Source of the DNA: Amphiduros pacificus
Lineage: Eukaryota > Annelida > Polychaeta > Phyllodocida > Hesionidae
Direction: 5' to 3'
Assembly (NCBI GenBank): GCA_949316495.1
Contig: OX439011.1
Span: 24,339,995-24,403,994 of the forward strand
Length of the DNA: 64,000 nt
Position 1 is the first letter of the stretch. Each line of letters begins with the position of its first letter. Position numbers and translations under genes: made by a program. The notes below the pieces were generated by a model. It was not told the DNA's origin. It saw nothing but the letters and a program-made list of their open reading frames with translations, and searched no databases. Positions 1-13,598 of this stretch are shown here, in pieces.

Positions 1-575
1 AGACCGAAAATCGTGACACCGCTATTTTGGTTGCATTGTTGTTTGTTTACTAATTATTTATGTAAGTAGGTAATTGCCGCACGATGACGTCATTCTTTTT
101 TTCCTAGCACGTGCATTTAAAAGAGCTACTTTTCTATAAAAAAACATGTTTTTCTTGGGCGGTCATATTAATAGAGCCTACAAATCAATGTGCATTATAA
201 TTCTCTTCCAAACTACAAAAGTATATCAGAGAGGTGAAAGTTTCCCTTTAATGTATTAATTTATTGTCTGCCAGTGTAATTTATCTTTCTTTTTTCCCAA
301 TGACTACCAAAAGACAAAAAAAGTTATAAAATATACAAGCTTATCACATGCATGGGTTGGAGCTCAGATATTTGGAGATGCATTATTAGCAGGCATGATA
401 TCACGTGCTGTTGTTGCCAAGGTTTTGTGCCCTGATTTTGATACTGTGTAATGTCATAAGCAGGCGTATCATGGGGCTAAATTATGCCGGCTTTTAAAAA
501 TATTTTGTAACCATTTTTGATATTACGGATCAAAATGGAATACGATAAACTAATTATATCAGGAATATAAGTTAC

Positions 576-621
<46 letters not shown>

Positions 622-774
622 CAAACATCTGGTTTATGTGAAAAATCTTGATTTTGTGATTATGTTTCGAAATATGAAATAATGATCTGTGAAGGAAGTT
701 GCCTGATGTTTTATGGTTTGTAGAGGTCAATGATTTGTTTGTCAGCATGTTCACTGAGGCTTGTTGTTTTTCAG
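1..774 (+). other. Intron of the DNAJC13-like gene with a TTA microsatellite
   Basis: This stretch ends in a 3' splice site (pyrimidine-rich tract, then CAG at 772-774). It contains a (TTA)n microsatellite at about 575-620 and no coding signal on either strand. Confidence 0.6.
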
Positions 775-3700
775 CTTTGCATCCGTGCGATGACTCAGAC
801 GCAGTGTATTGGTCCAATGAAGACCGCCATGAAGCTGCGACGAGACCAGATCGGACTCGCTTGTGAGGCGCTCAACAAAATGTTTTCGCAGCAAGAGGAG
901 GAACTTGTAGAACAGGTCAGAGACTCTTCACAGCTCAGTCTGTTTCTGTATAGTACAGTACAATCCAAAATTCTCTTCACAAATATCCTGAATGTAGTGT
1001 TACAGACTATTGGTGTGATCAGAAAAACTGTGGCGATTGAAATTTTGTCAAAACTGCGTTTCGTCACTCAGGGTGACTCTTCAGAGGCTAGAATCAAAAC
1101 TGACCCAAATGAGGTAGAACGTCAAAAGTTCCGTAAACAACGTACTATGACGAAGCAAACGGTTGCTAACGACAACTTGTCTGGTACTTTTGTTATGGTA
1201 TTTAATCTACTGCTCGTGGGTAGAAAATTGATGAATACCAAATGTCGGTATTCAAAGTTGCTGCTCACCCCGGTTTCCGTCCCACAAATATCCTGAAAAA
1301 GTAAAGGACTTTTGACTTGGATTATCCAGGATGCCTATCATTAGAATTATTTAATTATAAAGATATCAAATTTTTTTTTAAATAACCTTATAAAGAAGTA
1401 CTACATTTTTTTTCTAGATATTATGAATAGAATTTTGGATGAAATCAGACTCATTTTTAGCAATGCCTAGCATTACTTCTGCAAATTTGTGTCATTCTGT
1501 TTGTCCGTCAACTTTGATCGTCTACTCTGAAACTACTGGTCTGTGTTCTCAGTTATTAGTAAGAAGAATGTTGTATTTTCAGGGGACCAATACTATCTAT
1601 TTTCCATTAGGATCAGATTTTGTTTCTATTTTTTAATGCTTTTCTAAGGCCATTGGCCTATATATTATACCAATACCTCATAAGAGGTATTGATTATACC
1701 TTACCATCTCAATATCTCAGAATACCTTATTTATCAAACGTCACAATACAGACAACACACTGTGTGGCATTTAATATCCTATCCTAATCTAGGCACAATC
1801 AGCACGTTCAATGCCATCAATCTGTTTGCGCATGCCAATCTAATTTTGACGCCAAATTTATCAATCATTAAAAGTTAATCATAAAAACGTGCGACTATCA
1901 GTCTATCATAATTTTCAAAAGTACCGTGATATTTCTTTTTTTTTAAATTCTTTCTTGTTACCCTCAGCCCTAGTTTACAATTTATGAGATAAGACAAGAC
2001 AAATTATTGTGAAATGAATATTTCTTAATTCTCACTGCTGGAGTTCCAACATATGTGATCCACCAGTTGTCACTTGTGTCAATTGCAATGCATGCTGGGA
2101 TAGGTTTGTGGACGTGACAGATGATATGATGACTCCCATTCTGTTAAACAGTTATCGAATAATGTAAAAATCTCATTGTTATAAAAAACCATGACGATGC
2201 ACATTTGTTACTACTATGAGCATGTCTACAAATTGCCTGATGTGTGACAGATTTTAACACCAGGTGGCAGAATGGCCCATGCAAGCAGAGAGAATTGTGC
2301 TATTGTTGCATACTTGAGTTATGGATCTTATTTGTCATTTGGCTGGCTGCTATGCTAGTGGGTAGTTTTGGTCTTAATGGGAGTCTCCCAGATCCTTTTC
2401 GTTAAGGGTTAAATAAATTGTTTATGAGTTCTGAGTTCTGAGATGTATATGTCTTAATGGCAGTCTCCCTGGCCCTAGAAATAGGGTTTTATTTATCATT
2501 TTGCGATCTTTTTGTTCTTGATGGCACCTTTTGGTTTATTTCAGGCCTTGAAGGCAGAGATGGTAGATTTCCTGGTGAAACTTCTCGAGACCGGATTAGA
2601 AGCTTTAGATAATCCGGCCGGAACAAAGGCACAAATAGTCAAAGCTCTCAAGGCCTTGCTCCTCAGCTTCAGACATGGCGAAGAGGTAAGTCACAGAAAG
2701 TAGGTCAGTAAAGTAGGTCAAGGAAGTAGGTCATGTATTTGGGTCACAAATGGAAGTGCGACAAGTTCACACAACTAAACAATATATATTTAGCCTATTT
2801 TTAGGTATCCTACCACCCCTTAAAATGAAAAGTAGAATAAGGGAGGAAATACTGCATCTTAGTTTTAAAAAATGCAAATAATTTATATTGTTTTCAAAGT
2901 TTTGTCAGTCATAAGAAGCTTGCCGTGACTGATTTGACGGTTGTTTCTCTTGCAGATTAACAACATTCTGGAGAAGTACCCCGTGTGGCGGGAGTACAAG
3001 GACCAGAAACACGACTTGTTCATCAGCGACCGTCCTGTGGCTGGATACCTGACAGGTACGTGTGACCATGGCAACCATGCTTTATCTATGTCAGTGCTCA
3101 CTGCCAGGAGAATCATCGGATAAGTCCTCTTGATGGCCTTAGTTCCAGGAATATATATCTGGAGTAGTTCCAGGATATATTTTAGTGGAGTGATTCCAGG
3201 ATATATCTTAATGGAGTGATTCTAGGGTATATCTTAATGGAGTGATTCCAGGATATATCTCAATGGAGTGATTCCAGGATATATCTTAATGGAGTGATTC
3301 CAGGATATATCTTAATGGAGTGATTCCAGAATATATCTTAATGGAGTGATTCCAGGATATATCTTAATGGAGTGATTCCAGAATATATCTCAATGGAGTG
3401 ATTCCAGGATATATCTTAATGGAGTGATTCCAGAATATATCTTAATGGAGTGATTCCAGAATATATCTTAATGGAGTGATTCCAGAATATATCTTAATCG
3501 AGTGATTCCAGGATATATCTTAATGGAGTGATTCCAGAATATATCTTAATGGAGTGATTCCAGGATATATCTTAATGGAGTGATTCCAGAATATATCTTA
3601 ATGGAGTGATTCCAGAATATATCTTAATGGAGTGATTCCAGAATATATCTTAATGGAGTGATTCCAGAATATATCTTAATCGAGTGATTCCAGGATATAT

Positions 3701-6700
3701 CTTAATGGAGTGATTCCAGAATATATCTTAATGGAGTGATTCCAGGATATATCTTAATGGAGTGATTCCAGAATATATCTTAATGGAGTGATTCCAGAAT
3801 ATATCTTAATGGAGTGATTCCAGAATATATCTTAATGGAGTGATTCCAGGATATATCTTAATGGAGTAATTCCAGGATATATCTCAATCCAGTGTGCTGG
3901 GATATATTGTTTCAGTGATTAAATGGAGATAGATTTCTTAATGACAGAAATAATCTGGAAAGCAAAGGAAAAAGAGTGATATTTTCTGGATGTTTTGTTT
4001 ATTGGAAACCACTTTAGTACTGGAGAAACGTCCCAACAGATTTAAACAACCTTTTTTTTTTGGTGTGAATAATCATGGTTCAAAGATTTCCTAAAAACAA
4101 AAATCCTAACTGTTTCTCCTTTTTTCTTCTCTTTAAACTTCCTTAGAAGGACGTAAGTTTATATGTGTGACGTTTTATCTGTACTCAGTCTAACTGTGAC
4201 AGAAAAGTGTTTTTGATCACTGTTCTGTGTCTTGTATATATTGGCAAATCATCTGATTTGATGTTTTCTGTTTCTCTATGTTAGATACTGCAGATCGTAG
4301 TGAGTAGAATCTCAGCAAAGCCTTCTCCTGTTCAATGAGAAATATCTTTAAGAAACATAATTTTAATGATCAGTACGAAGGCAATAATGGAGTTATCTTT
4401 TCATATTTGGCAAGTAATTCTCGAATAGAATATTCATCACTCATATCTTGGATTTGATCTTGATTACATCCTGGTCCTTGGTCTCCTTGGTCCTTGACAT
4501 CGTGGTCCTTGATCATCCTGGTCCTTGGTCTCCTTGGTCCTTGACATCCTGGTCCTTGACATCAATCTTGGTCCTTATCCTTTACATCCTGGTCCTTATC
4601 CTTTATATCCTGGTCCTTATCCTTTATATCCTAGTCTTTTTCTTTATATCCTGGTCCTTATCCCTTATATCCTGGTCCTTATCCTTTATATCCTGGTCCT
4701 TATCCTTTATATCCTGGTCCTTATCCTTTATATCCTGGTCCTTATCCCTTATATCCTGGTCCTTATCCCTTATATCCTGGTCCTTATCCCTTATATCCTG
4801 GTCCTTATCCTTTATATCCTGGTCCTTATCCTTTATATCCTGGTCCATATCCTTTATATCCTGGTCCTTATCCTTTATATCCTGGTCCTTATTCTTTATA
4901 TCCTGGTCCTTATCCTTTATATCCTGGTCCTTATCCTTTATATCCTGGTCCTTATCCTTTATATCCTGGTCGTTATCCTTTATATCCTGGTCCCTATCCT
5001 TTATATCCTAGTCTTTTTCTTTATATCCTGGTCCATATCCTTTATATCCTGGTCCCTATCCTTTATATCCTGGTCCCTATCCTTTATATCCTCTTATCCT
5101 TTATATCCTGGTCCTTGCCGTATCTTATATTTGCTTCCCATCTATCCTTTCCACAATTACATACTGCTTACCAATCTCCATCAAAATGCTAAATCTTCAT
5201 ATTAGTAGAAAAATGGGAATATTTATTTCAAAGCTGAATAGTTGAGTTGCTTGTCAAATTTGAAAATGAATTGAATTACTGAATTTGTATTGACAGCATC
5301 AGCATGAAAATTATGTTTCCTGAGTGGCGATGTCCTTTTGTTCTTGAGTCATTTAGTTTTGATGAATATCCGAACTCAGAAGTCAACAACGTGCATGACT
5401 TGTTTGCTCCGTTAACCTCATCTGCATAATTTATGCTGATATTTTAAATTGACCTGTACAAATTATTCCATGATGACAAGAAAGAATCTGCTTGAATTGT
5501 ACAGAAATAATTAATGTTATCAAATCGGAGACATAGCATGAGACAGAATTTTGTCATTTTCCTGGGTAATTTGTTGCCACTTTCCATTAATTTTGTTAAA
5601 AACTAGTGGTTTCGAGCCCTGTTTACCCATGATTAGCTGTGATGATATTTTGAATTCAATTCTTAACATTAGCTCTCTCCATTTATCTGTACAACTGTCA
5701 TATTTTATGCTTATGCCATTTTTGTCCTAAAAGTTCTTAACTTACAATTAACATTTAAATTTGCAAGATATTTTCTACCTTTGTAGTTTTGAAGAAAAAT
5801 TATCAAATAGGTTTTAATGGACTATTTTTTTGGCAGGTATTAACTTGTTATTGCATCCATTGTGTTTGTTTTTTATTCACCCCAAACTTATTTTTATCTA
5901 ACTAAAATTTTTATACTGAATTTGCAAACTGATAGTGCAATATTGAAAAATAGAGCTTTTTATCCATATCCTCACTGCTTGAGTTTCAGCATTTGTGATC
6001 CACCAGGTGTCTCTTATGTCATGTATAGTGCATGCAGGGAAAGGTTTGCAGACATGACAGCTGATATGATGACTACCATTCTGTGTTGCTGTGAAGAGCA
6101 TTAATATTCTGGCAATAAATGCATGAATGGAATAAAATACAGTTTTGGAATCTTGAGAATAATAGAAAGTCTGTTCAGTTATGAATGTAATAAACTGATT
6201 CAAGTACATTTACTTGTCAATCAACATTTGTTGTTACCATGAGTCAAGCATAGGCCGATTGCCGATCTCCATGTTGTTGTTTTTTTCCCCCATTGACAAG
6301 TACACACCAGAACTGTACAACTTTATCAGAACCAGAACTGTACAACTCCTCTTTATGTAATCATTGGTCGGAGAGATTGGCAGGGGGCCTATGCATATCT
6401 ACAAAGTTCCCCCATGTGTGACCGTTTTTACCCTCAGCCCCTGATGTAATCAGGCTGAGGGTATTGCAGTACTCCTGGCGTGGGTATGTATGTATGTCTG
6501 TATGTATGTATGTATGTATGTATGTATGTATGTCTGTAGCGAACATCCTTGTCATCGCGATAACTTGAGAACAAATGATGGCAGCTTCATGAAACTTGAC
6601 ACACATAAGCATCTGGTGAAACCTCGGACGAGTTCGATGGACAGTGACCTTGACCTATTTTTCAAGGTAACAGGGACAATTATGTGAAATCCCAAGAATT

Positions 6701-8882
6701 GCAATAACTTAAGAACAAATGATGGCAGCTTTATGAGATGTAAAACACATAAGCATCTGGAGAAGACCTAAGAATTTGTTCTATGAAACATGACCTTCAC
6801 CTACTTTTCAAGGTCACAGGGACAATTATGTGAAATCATCCTTGTCATCGCGATAACTTGAGAACAAATGATGGCAGCTTCATGAAACTTGACACACATA
6901 AGCATCCGGTGAAAAGCTGAGACAAGTTCTATGAACAGCGACCTTGACCTATTTTTCAAGGTCACATGGACAATTATGTGAAATCCCAAGAATCACAATA
7001 ACTCAAGAACAAATGATGACAGCTTTATGAGATTTGACACACATAAGCATCTGGTGAAGACCTCAGAATTTTTTCTGTGAAACATGACCTTCACCTACTT
7101 TTCAAGGTCACAGGGACAATTATGTGAAATCGTCCTTGTCATCGCGATAACTTGAGAACAAATGCTGGCAGCTTCATGAAACTTGACACACATAAGCATC
7201 AGGTGAAAACCTTGGATGAGTACGATGGACGGCGACCTTGACCTATTTTTCAAGGTCACAAGGACAATTATGTGAAATCCCAAGAATCGCAATAACTCAA
7301 GAACAAATGATGGCAGCTTTATGAGATGTAAAACACATAAGCATCTGTTGAAGACCTCAGAATATTTTCTATGAAACATGACCTTCATCTACTTTTCAAG
7401 GTCACAGGGACAATTATTTGAAATCATCCTTGTCATCGTGATAACTAGAGAACAAATGATGACAGCTTCATGAAACTTGACACATATAAGCATCTGGTGA
7501 AAACCTTGGATGAGTTCGATGGACAGCGACCTTGACCTATTTTTCAAGGTCACATGGACAATTATGTGAAATCCCAAGAATCGTAATAACTCAAGAACAA
7601 ATGATGGCAGCTTTATAAGATTTGACACACATAAACATGTGGTGAAGACTACAGAATTTTTTCTATGGAACATGACCTTCTACTTTTCAAGGTCACAGGG
7701 ACAATTATGTGAAATCATCTTTGTCATCGTGATAAATCTAGAACAAATGATGGCAGCTTCATGAAACTTGACACACATAATCATCAGGTGAAAACCTCGG
7801 ACGAGTTCAGTGGACGGAGACCTTCACCTACTTTTCAAGGTCACATGGACAATTATGTGAAATCATCCTTGTCGTTTAAATAATTCAAGAACAAATAATG
7901 GCAGCTTCACTAAACTTGACACACATAAGCATCTGGTGAAAACCTCGGACAAGACCGATGGACGGCGACCTTGACATATTTTTCAAGGTCACGGGGACAG
8001 TTATGTGAAATCCCTAGAATCACAATAACTCTAGAACAAATGATAGCAGCTTTATGAGATTTGACACACATGAGTATCTGTTGAAGACCTCAGACATTTT
8101 TCTATGGAACATGACCTTCACCTACTTTTCAAGGTCACAGTGACAATTATGTGAAATCCCTCTCATTGCTATAACTCGAGAACGAATGATGGCAGCTTTA
8201 TGAGACTTGACACACATAAGCATCTGGTGAAGACCTCAGTGAAGACCTTCACCTACTTTTCAAGGTCACAGGAACAATTATGTGGTGCGGTGACGTTTTG
8301 TTCACAAATATTGTGTGGAGCGAATGTTGTGCAATAAGTTACCAGGGCTGAGGGTTGATGCATCTCTGATGCCTATGTTTAACACACCAGGTGGCAGCAT
8401 GGCCTACTTGAGCAGTGAGAATTGAGATCCAATAAAGCAAATCACTGAGCTCCAAGTACATGAGAATGTGATCAGATACTTTAGATCTTTTATCTTATCT
8501 TATTCTATACCAAATCTTTACCAAGATGTGATGTTGGCATTATATATAATATGTTCTCCTTGAGATTCCTCTTTGCAATTTTATTGTCAGTTAGGATAAA
8601 ACAGGACTCCAATGATGTACTATTCAGTTGAAATCAAACATCTATTGGTTCACACACAAAAGTGAACACATGTGGTCACACAGGGCCTCTTGGGTGTATT
8701 GAATGGTTCATTTTATGCTACCTTCATGTTTATTCTTTCTTTTTTTTTAATTTTGGAAATTTTTAATACCAAATTATATGCTCTTATTTTCTTCCTTAGG
8801 TCCAGGAGTCGCGGGATATTTAACCTCGGGAACCACAAGGTCAAACGCCATGCCAGATGTCCCTCCCCCGATTGACCCTTGA
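775..8882 (+). CDS. DNAJC13: DNAJC13 / RME-8 orthologue, C-terminal four exons (partial gene)
   Basis: RME-8 is a large endosomal J-domain co-chaperone of Hsc70 that acts with sorting nexins and the WASH complex in endosomal recycling. Only its extreme C-terminus is here. Coding exons are 775-915, 2545-2685, 2956-3055 and 8800-8882; each joins in frame at AG/GT sites and together they give about 154 residues. Visible family signatures are [20 protein letters not shown] in the first exon, [12 protein letters not shown] in the second, and [12 protein letters not shown] followed by VAGYLTG in the third. The last junction splits a glycine codon and completes [15 protein letters not shown], then PPPIDP and a TGA at 8880-8882. 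The [13 protein letters not shown] repeat followed by a PPP tail is characteristic of DNAJC13 C-termini. Upstream exons lie left of the window. No truncation or frameshift was seen. Confidence 0.93.
916..2544 (+). other. Intron of the DNAJC13-like gene
   Basis: The donor GTCAG follows CAG at 915 and the acceptor TTTCAG ends at 2544. It contains one copy of a dispersed repeat at about 2028-2310 and no convincing exon. The open frame running on from the first exon past 915 is read-through of the intron. Confidence 0.6.
2028..2310. repeat. Dispersed repeat, uninterrupted copy
   Basis: This segment resembles 5970-6428 plus 8377-8420. Shared blocks include CTCACTGCT, TGTGATCCACCAG, GATATGATGACT, ATGTGTGAC and CACCAGGTGGCAG. 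The other copy is interrupted by the tandem-core element at 6430-8376, so this copy approximates the empty site. It shows no coding capacity. Confidence 0.55.
3145..3895. repeat. 26-bp minisatellite in last DNAJC13 intron
   Basis: There are about 28 head-to-tail units of 26 bp, each built of GATATATCTTAATGG and AGTGATTCCA with a G/A variant at the first base. The array begins about 90 bp after the 5' splice site at 3056. G- and A-variant units alternate irregularly. There is no coding potential. Confidence 0.92.
4458..5120. repeat. 21-bp minisatellite, pyrimidine-rich on + strand
   Basis: There are about 30 units of 21 bp containing CCTGGTCCTTATCC and TTTATAT. Because 21 is a multiple of three, several frames on both strands stay open for more than 180 codons. 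The predicted 7-residue repeats are artefacts. Confidence 0.9.
5121..5969 (+). other. Intronic AT-rich DNA, no feature seen
   Basis: This is part of the last DNAJC13 intron. I see no repeat array, exon or RNA gene in it. Confidence 0.4.
5970..6428. repeat. Dispersed repeat, copy interrupted by a mobile element
   Basis: It resembles 2028-2310 (shared TGTGATCCACCAG, GATATGATGACTACC, ATGTGTGACC) but carries extra segments near 6110-6210 and 6245-6385. The remainder of the copy (TTTAACACACCAGGTGGCAG) resumes at 8378, after the element at 6430-8376. Confidence 0.5.
6430..8376 (+). mobile_element. Helentron-like non-autonomous element with ~150-bp tandem core (Pearl/HINE type)
   Basis: The left end is a hairpin: ACCCTCAGCC at 6430-6439 pairs with GGCTGAGGGT at 6453-6462. 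A (TGTA)n microsatellite follows at about 6485-6537, then roughly 11-12 diverged units of about 150 bp in two alternating subtypes. The units share GAACAAATGATGGCAGC, TTGACACACATAAGCAT and TTTTCAAGGTCACAGGGACA. The right end repeats GGCTGAGGGT at 8346-8355 and closes with a small hairpin, GCATC-TCT-GATGC, at 8360-8372. Subterminal inverted repeats, microsatellite, tandem core, 3' hairpin and insertion in a T-run are the known layout of Helentron-associated elements such as oyster Pearl. It has no coding capacity. The exact ends are inferred from the related uninterrupted repeat at 2028-2310. Confidence 0.65.
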
Positions 8883-11800
8883 CCTCTGCCCGCTGACCTA
8901 GATCAATAACACCAAAATCTTCATAGTATAGAATTACTCATTATAATGGAAGTCAATATTTTTAGGGATGTGTATGTATGGAAGTTGTATGATGATAAAT
9001 ATGGTATTAAAATATTAACTACTATTATGAATATCAAGATAATATTAGGCATGAACTAATTTTTATGAAGATATGAAGCAGACTTAACATGCGTGAAACA
9101 GTTGTGTTTTGAACTGAACTGGTACCAGGTCTAAGTTAGAATCGTAATGTTAATATTGATACAAGCAAGATTTGAAATATTTGTCTCATGTTGAGAATAT
9201 GATATAATATAAATAGAAACAAGATGGTGCGAGATACCAAGTCCACGCATGTTGATTCAAAAGAATTTGATTTTTTTTTGTCATGATTTGAAAAAAAAAA
9301 TATATTGTTTTTTTTTTCTAAGGATGATTTCCTAGCTGGAGTCAAGTTTTTGACAAAAAAGACAGAAAAAAAACAGTTGAGGGTCTTTCAGGGATAGCAA
9401 TAGATTTGTAAAATGTTGACATTTTATAAAGAATTTGAGATACTCGCCGTGCGAGACCGAATGTTGAAATTGACCTGTTATTGTCTCCTTTGTGTGCTGG
9501 AATAATGTTTACCTGTTCACTGTTTAAGCCAAACACCATTGTTGGGAAACATAAAATATTGTTTATCTCCTAATGTAAATAATAATATTAAAATGATATA
9601 AAATTACTCTTGTTATTGGGTGTAAGTAATGGAAAATCCCCCCAAAATAGATCAAAGGTCAAATGGCAGATTTGACCTTGAACCCTTTATGTCAGATGAT
9701 TTTCACTGTTACACTTTGTGAATGAAAGAAAACTGGAAAACTGGATGGATACAGAGCAATGAACAGAAGTTCTGCTGCCATCTGGTGGTAAAATATGCAG
9801 CAATGCCACATATTAGTAAAAATTCAATGTCATTCATTGATATGAGTTCAAGCCAGTCCCAGTCCGATGATGTGAAAATTTGTGTGTAAAATTATTTAAT
9901 TTGCCATTAAATTATATTAAAAATCATCAAATGGTAACACTAGTGCTTTGCCTGTGTTCAGAAAGCTGGTACATGGATTTTAATTAAAGAATGGTAAAAA
10001 TACAGCAGGTGGCACCACTGATTAGGGAATCAATATAGATAACAAAAAGCAGATAACTCCCACTGGAAATATAAGAAAACGTGCTGCCATCTGGTAATAA
10101 AATATGTAACAATGTGACATTCAGGTCATTGTTTAACGTCATACATTCAAGTTTGACTTGAAGTCAGTCCCAGTCAGTGGACTAAATAATCTCTGGCGAA
10201 GTCCAGGATTTTACAAGGTGCAACATTTTATGAGAGAATTTTTTTTCCTTCTTTTTTTTTGTTGCAAATAACCATAAAATGATCACAGTCCATCAGTTTC
10301 TGTTGTATAAATCACTAAGTAGTGTTACTGAAACAACTTTCAGGACAAAATTTGGTTGCCTATCATTTGGAAATGGCAACAATTAAAACCAAAAAAATGT
10401 GCCTGCTGAGGCAAAACCAAAAGATTAAGCAAAATTGTCTTGGCCTGATTGGATTTATTTGATACGTTGTGTGCTTCGTGAAAATTTGTTCAACATTTGA
10501 TATATTTTTAGCCCATAAGTGGTCAAAGGATCAAGTTTTGAATATAATGAATTTTCCATTATTTTATTGGGGGAGGGGGGGTTACCATAAAGTTGTGATG
10601 GAAGTTTATCGATCAAAGTTGTGCTGCTGCTAACAATCACAGTGTTGTATATCAAATGGAAACTGCCTGGCTTTGTAAATTCCAAAGTTAAAAAAAGATC
10701 GGTTTAATTCATATTTTAAATACATAATTAAAATTAAATGATATCGTAAATTTAAGTATATTGTTAGGTTAAACCTCTCATTTATATATAACTGGCTTTT
10801 CTTTGTCTGCACTTGTGAGACCTGGAGTGAGGATATTAAGTGTATGCATAGAGGGCAGCACAAGTTGTAATCATTAAGAGCGCCCCATAGTGTGTCAATT
10901 TCAAACCATTTGTGATGGAGAAAACATCTTTATGAACCATACCAGGCTTTTGAAAATACAAATCTTAGAATGACTCTCCTACAAGAGAATATAGAGAATA
11001 TAATATAGATATAGAATATCAATGTAATATTTGGTTAGGATTAGAATGGAACATCAAATGATATGATAAAACTCCGGAATCATTCTGAAACCAGTTAGAA
11101 AATGGAAGGAGAAGTATAAGATATACTTGGATATTTTTTAATAAATGTGTGCATGAAAATAACTGCATTACAGAATTGATATTTTCAAAAGAATAAGATT
11201 TTGTTATTGATGTACATATACTTGTGGATGAGCCAGGTAGAAAAACTGTTTATTTCTCAAAGGCTTCAAAGAATTTTACGGAGTTACAGGCTACTATGCT
11301 TAATAACATAGTCAAATCCATTCTTGTGTGGAATGTGTAAATTTTCCTTGTACTATTACCCTGTGTAGAAATAACCATTAATTGTTTAAAAAAATTGTTA
11401 TTGTATAGCCCAGGTATGTTAGAATTGTTAGAATTTTAATTGTATAAAAATATGACCGAAAGGAAAGATGATAAATTGTATGTGCACCAAATTCTGTATA
11501 TAGTGGACTTACAACGCCATAATTTCCTTGAATAATATGATTTTTTGTGAAGATTCTGCCCGAGATCTAAGAAGATAAATAAAAAATAGTGGACATGGAT
11601 AGAGCTTTAACGGCTTAATGTTCATTCTGTTGATAAGACAGCGGGCTTATTTCAGGAAATTATAGTTTGCTTAAATGTTATATAATAAAGAGAGTGTTGA
11701 GAGAATGTATAAAATTAAATGTCACTTTATTCTACATTTACAACCCAAGTGGTCATTGGTGATATTTACTTTGCTTGACTCAACTCAGAAGTATCCTTTT

Positions 11801-12990
11801 TTTAATTGATAAGAAATTAAAAAATTATTTTATATTGGGTGAAGATTGTATTTTTTTTCCTGAAAAAGCAATTTATTTTCTTTTTGACTTGTACGGTTTA
11901 TCCATTGCATTATTCATACAAGAAATATTTTTTTCAGTGTGGCCTATTTTTTAAATATATTTTTTTTAATTTGATGAAAGATATATTTTGTAGAATATCT
12001 TAAAATTGATGCTTAATTTGCTTAAAGTGTTAAAAGACTTGTATAAGGCCAGGTAGTAAAATAGGAAAAGATATTCACTGCAAAATATATGTGTGAAAAG
12101 CTCAAGCAGGTATTTATGTGATCATATGATTTCAACATTCTGCTATTTAGTTAGCTTGTTTTGAATGTTATTATCATTATAAAAATAATGTAGAAAAGGC
12201 ACCTGTACCGACCTTTATTGTAATTCAGAGAGCTCTAATATAATTGATATCCCTTCTTAGTGTCCTAAGTAATATATGCAAGATTTCATTTCCTGAGGTT
12301 TTATGTAAAAATCATAAAATGACAGAAATTAGGATTAGCATATTCAACCCTATTCTCAGACCAGTAGTAAAATTGATTAGATATATTGAGGGCTTAAGTT
12401 GATATTGTATCAGATCTCAATGTGTGAAAGGAAGAAAAGTGCTTAAGAAGTGATAATGGATAAATACTGTATACAAACATGAAAAGACATTTCTGCATTA
12501 AACTCCTAGTGAATTTGACATTTCTTATTAATTTGAACCGTATTGGTCTGACAATTCTCACTAATATGGAATGATTTGACCAAATCCAGTAAGTCAAATC
12601 ACTACTGGTAGGTGGAGCCAGCAGTGACTTCCATTTCACCTTAATTAGAAATCTTCTGTAATTCCTATAGAGGAAAATCAAGACCGTTTCATTTCTCACA
12701 GTCCCTTCAAAAACTTAATTTCAGTTTCGTATGAAAATTGTTGCCATGATGAGTTGACTGTTTGAGGCAAAGTTGTTATTTATGATTAATAAAAATGGGG
12801 AAACGGGAAAGCCAGGACTATATGGAATCTGGTGTACGCCATAAGAAACAAATTTCAGGCCAAATATTCAGCTATCAGAAACATACATTTTTGACTGGCC
12901 TTTTTATAATGGAACAATAAAGAGAAACCTTTGAACGCCTGTAATGTTTTGGCTATGTGATGATTAGCAATAATTATCTTTTATAGATTT
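8883..12990 (+). other. 3' UTR and flank of DNAJC13-like gene, AT-rich, non-coding
   Basis: Nothing coding follows the TGA at 8882. The stretch is AT-rich with several AATAAA hexamers (for example 11578-11583 and 12786-12791), so the real cleavage site cannot be chosen from sequence. Two diverged direct copies of about 120 bp lie near 9770-9870 and 10085-10180 (shared GCTGCCATCTGGT, AAAATATG, AGTCCCAGTC). Confidence 0.45.
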
Positions 12991-13002
12991 TTCACAGATT
13001 AT

Positions 13003-13598
13003 TTTGACATTAAATATGTAAATGTGATGGAGACTTCATTGATTCAGATTATTGTGACAATAAATATGCTAGGGACTGTACAGAGTCACAGATTATTGTG
13101 ACAATAAATGTGACAGGGACTGTACAGAGTCACAGATTATTGTGACAATAAATGTGACAGGGACTGTACAGAGTCACAGATTATTGTGACAATAAATGTG
13201 ACAGGGACTGTACAGAGTCACAGATTATTGTGACAATAAATGTGACAGGGACCGTACAGATTCGCAGATTATTGTGACAATAAATGTGAAAGGGACTGTA
13301 CAGATTCACAGATTATTGTGACAATAAATGTGACAGGGACTGTACAGATTCACAGATTATTGTTACAATAAATGTGACAGGGACCGTACAGATTCGCAGA
13401 TTATTGTGACAATAAATGTGAAAGGGACTGTACAGATTTGCAGATTATTGTGACAATAAATGTGACAGGGACTGTACAGAGTCACAGATTATTGTTACAA
13501 TAAATGTGACAGGGACTGTACAGATTCACAGATTATTGTTACAATAAATGTGAAAGGGACTGTACAGATTCACAGATTATTGTGACAATAAATGTGAC
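13003..13598. repeat. 44-bp minisatellite with a central palindrome
   Basis: There are about 13-14 units of 44 bp, each holding the palindrome TTATTGT-G-ACAATAA, then ATGTGACAGGGACTGTACAG. Each unit includes an AATAAA hexamer and two inverted ATTGT/ACAAT cores. The period was measured between identical motifs at 13081 and 13125. Confidence 0.9.

Noticed and set aside
730-1296. 188-codon frame as a single exon
   Set aside because: Conserved DNAJC13 sequence ends at 915 at a GT donor. The remainder is intron.
4448-5205. Three overlapping long frames on both strands (up to 226 codons)
   Set aside because: All lie in a 21-bp minisatellite; a seven-codon period keeps several frames open at once. 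No splice or domain support.
6490-7673. Several frames with repeated [11 protein letters not shown] / [15 protein letters not shown]
   Set aside because: Translation of the ~150-bp tandem core of the Helentron-like element.
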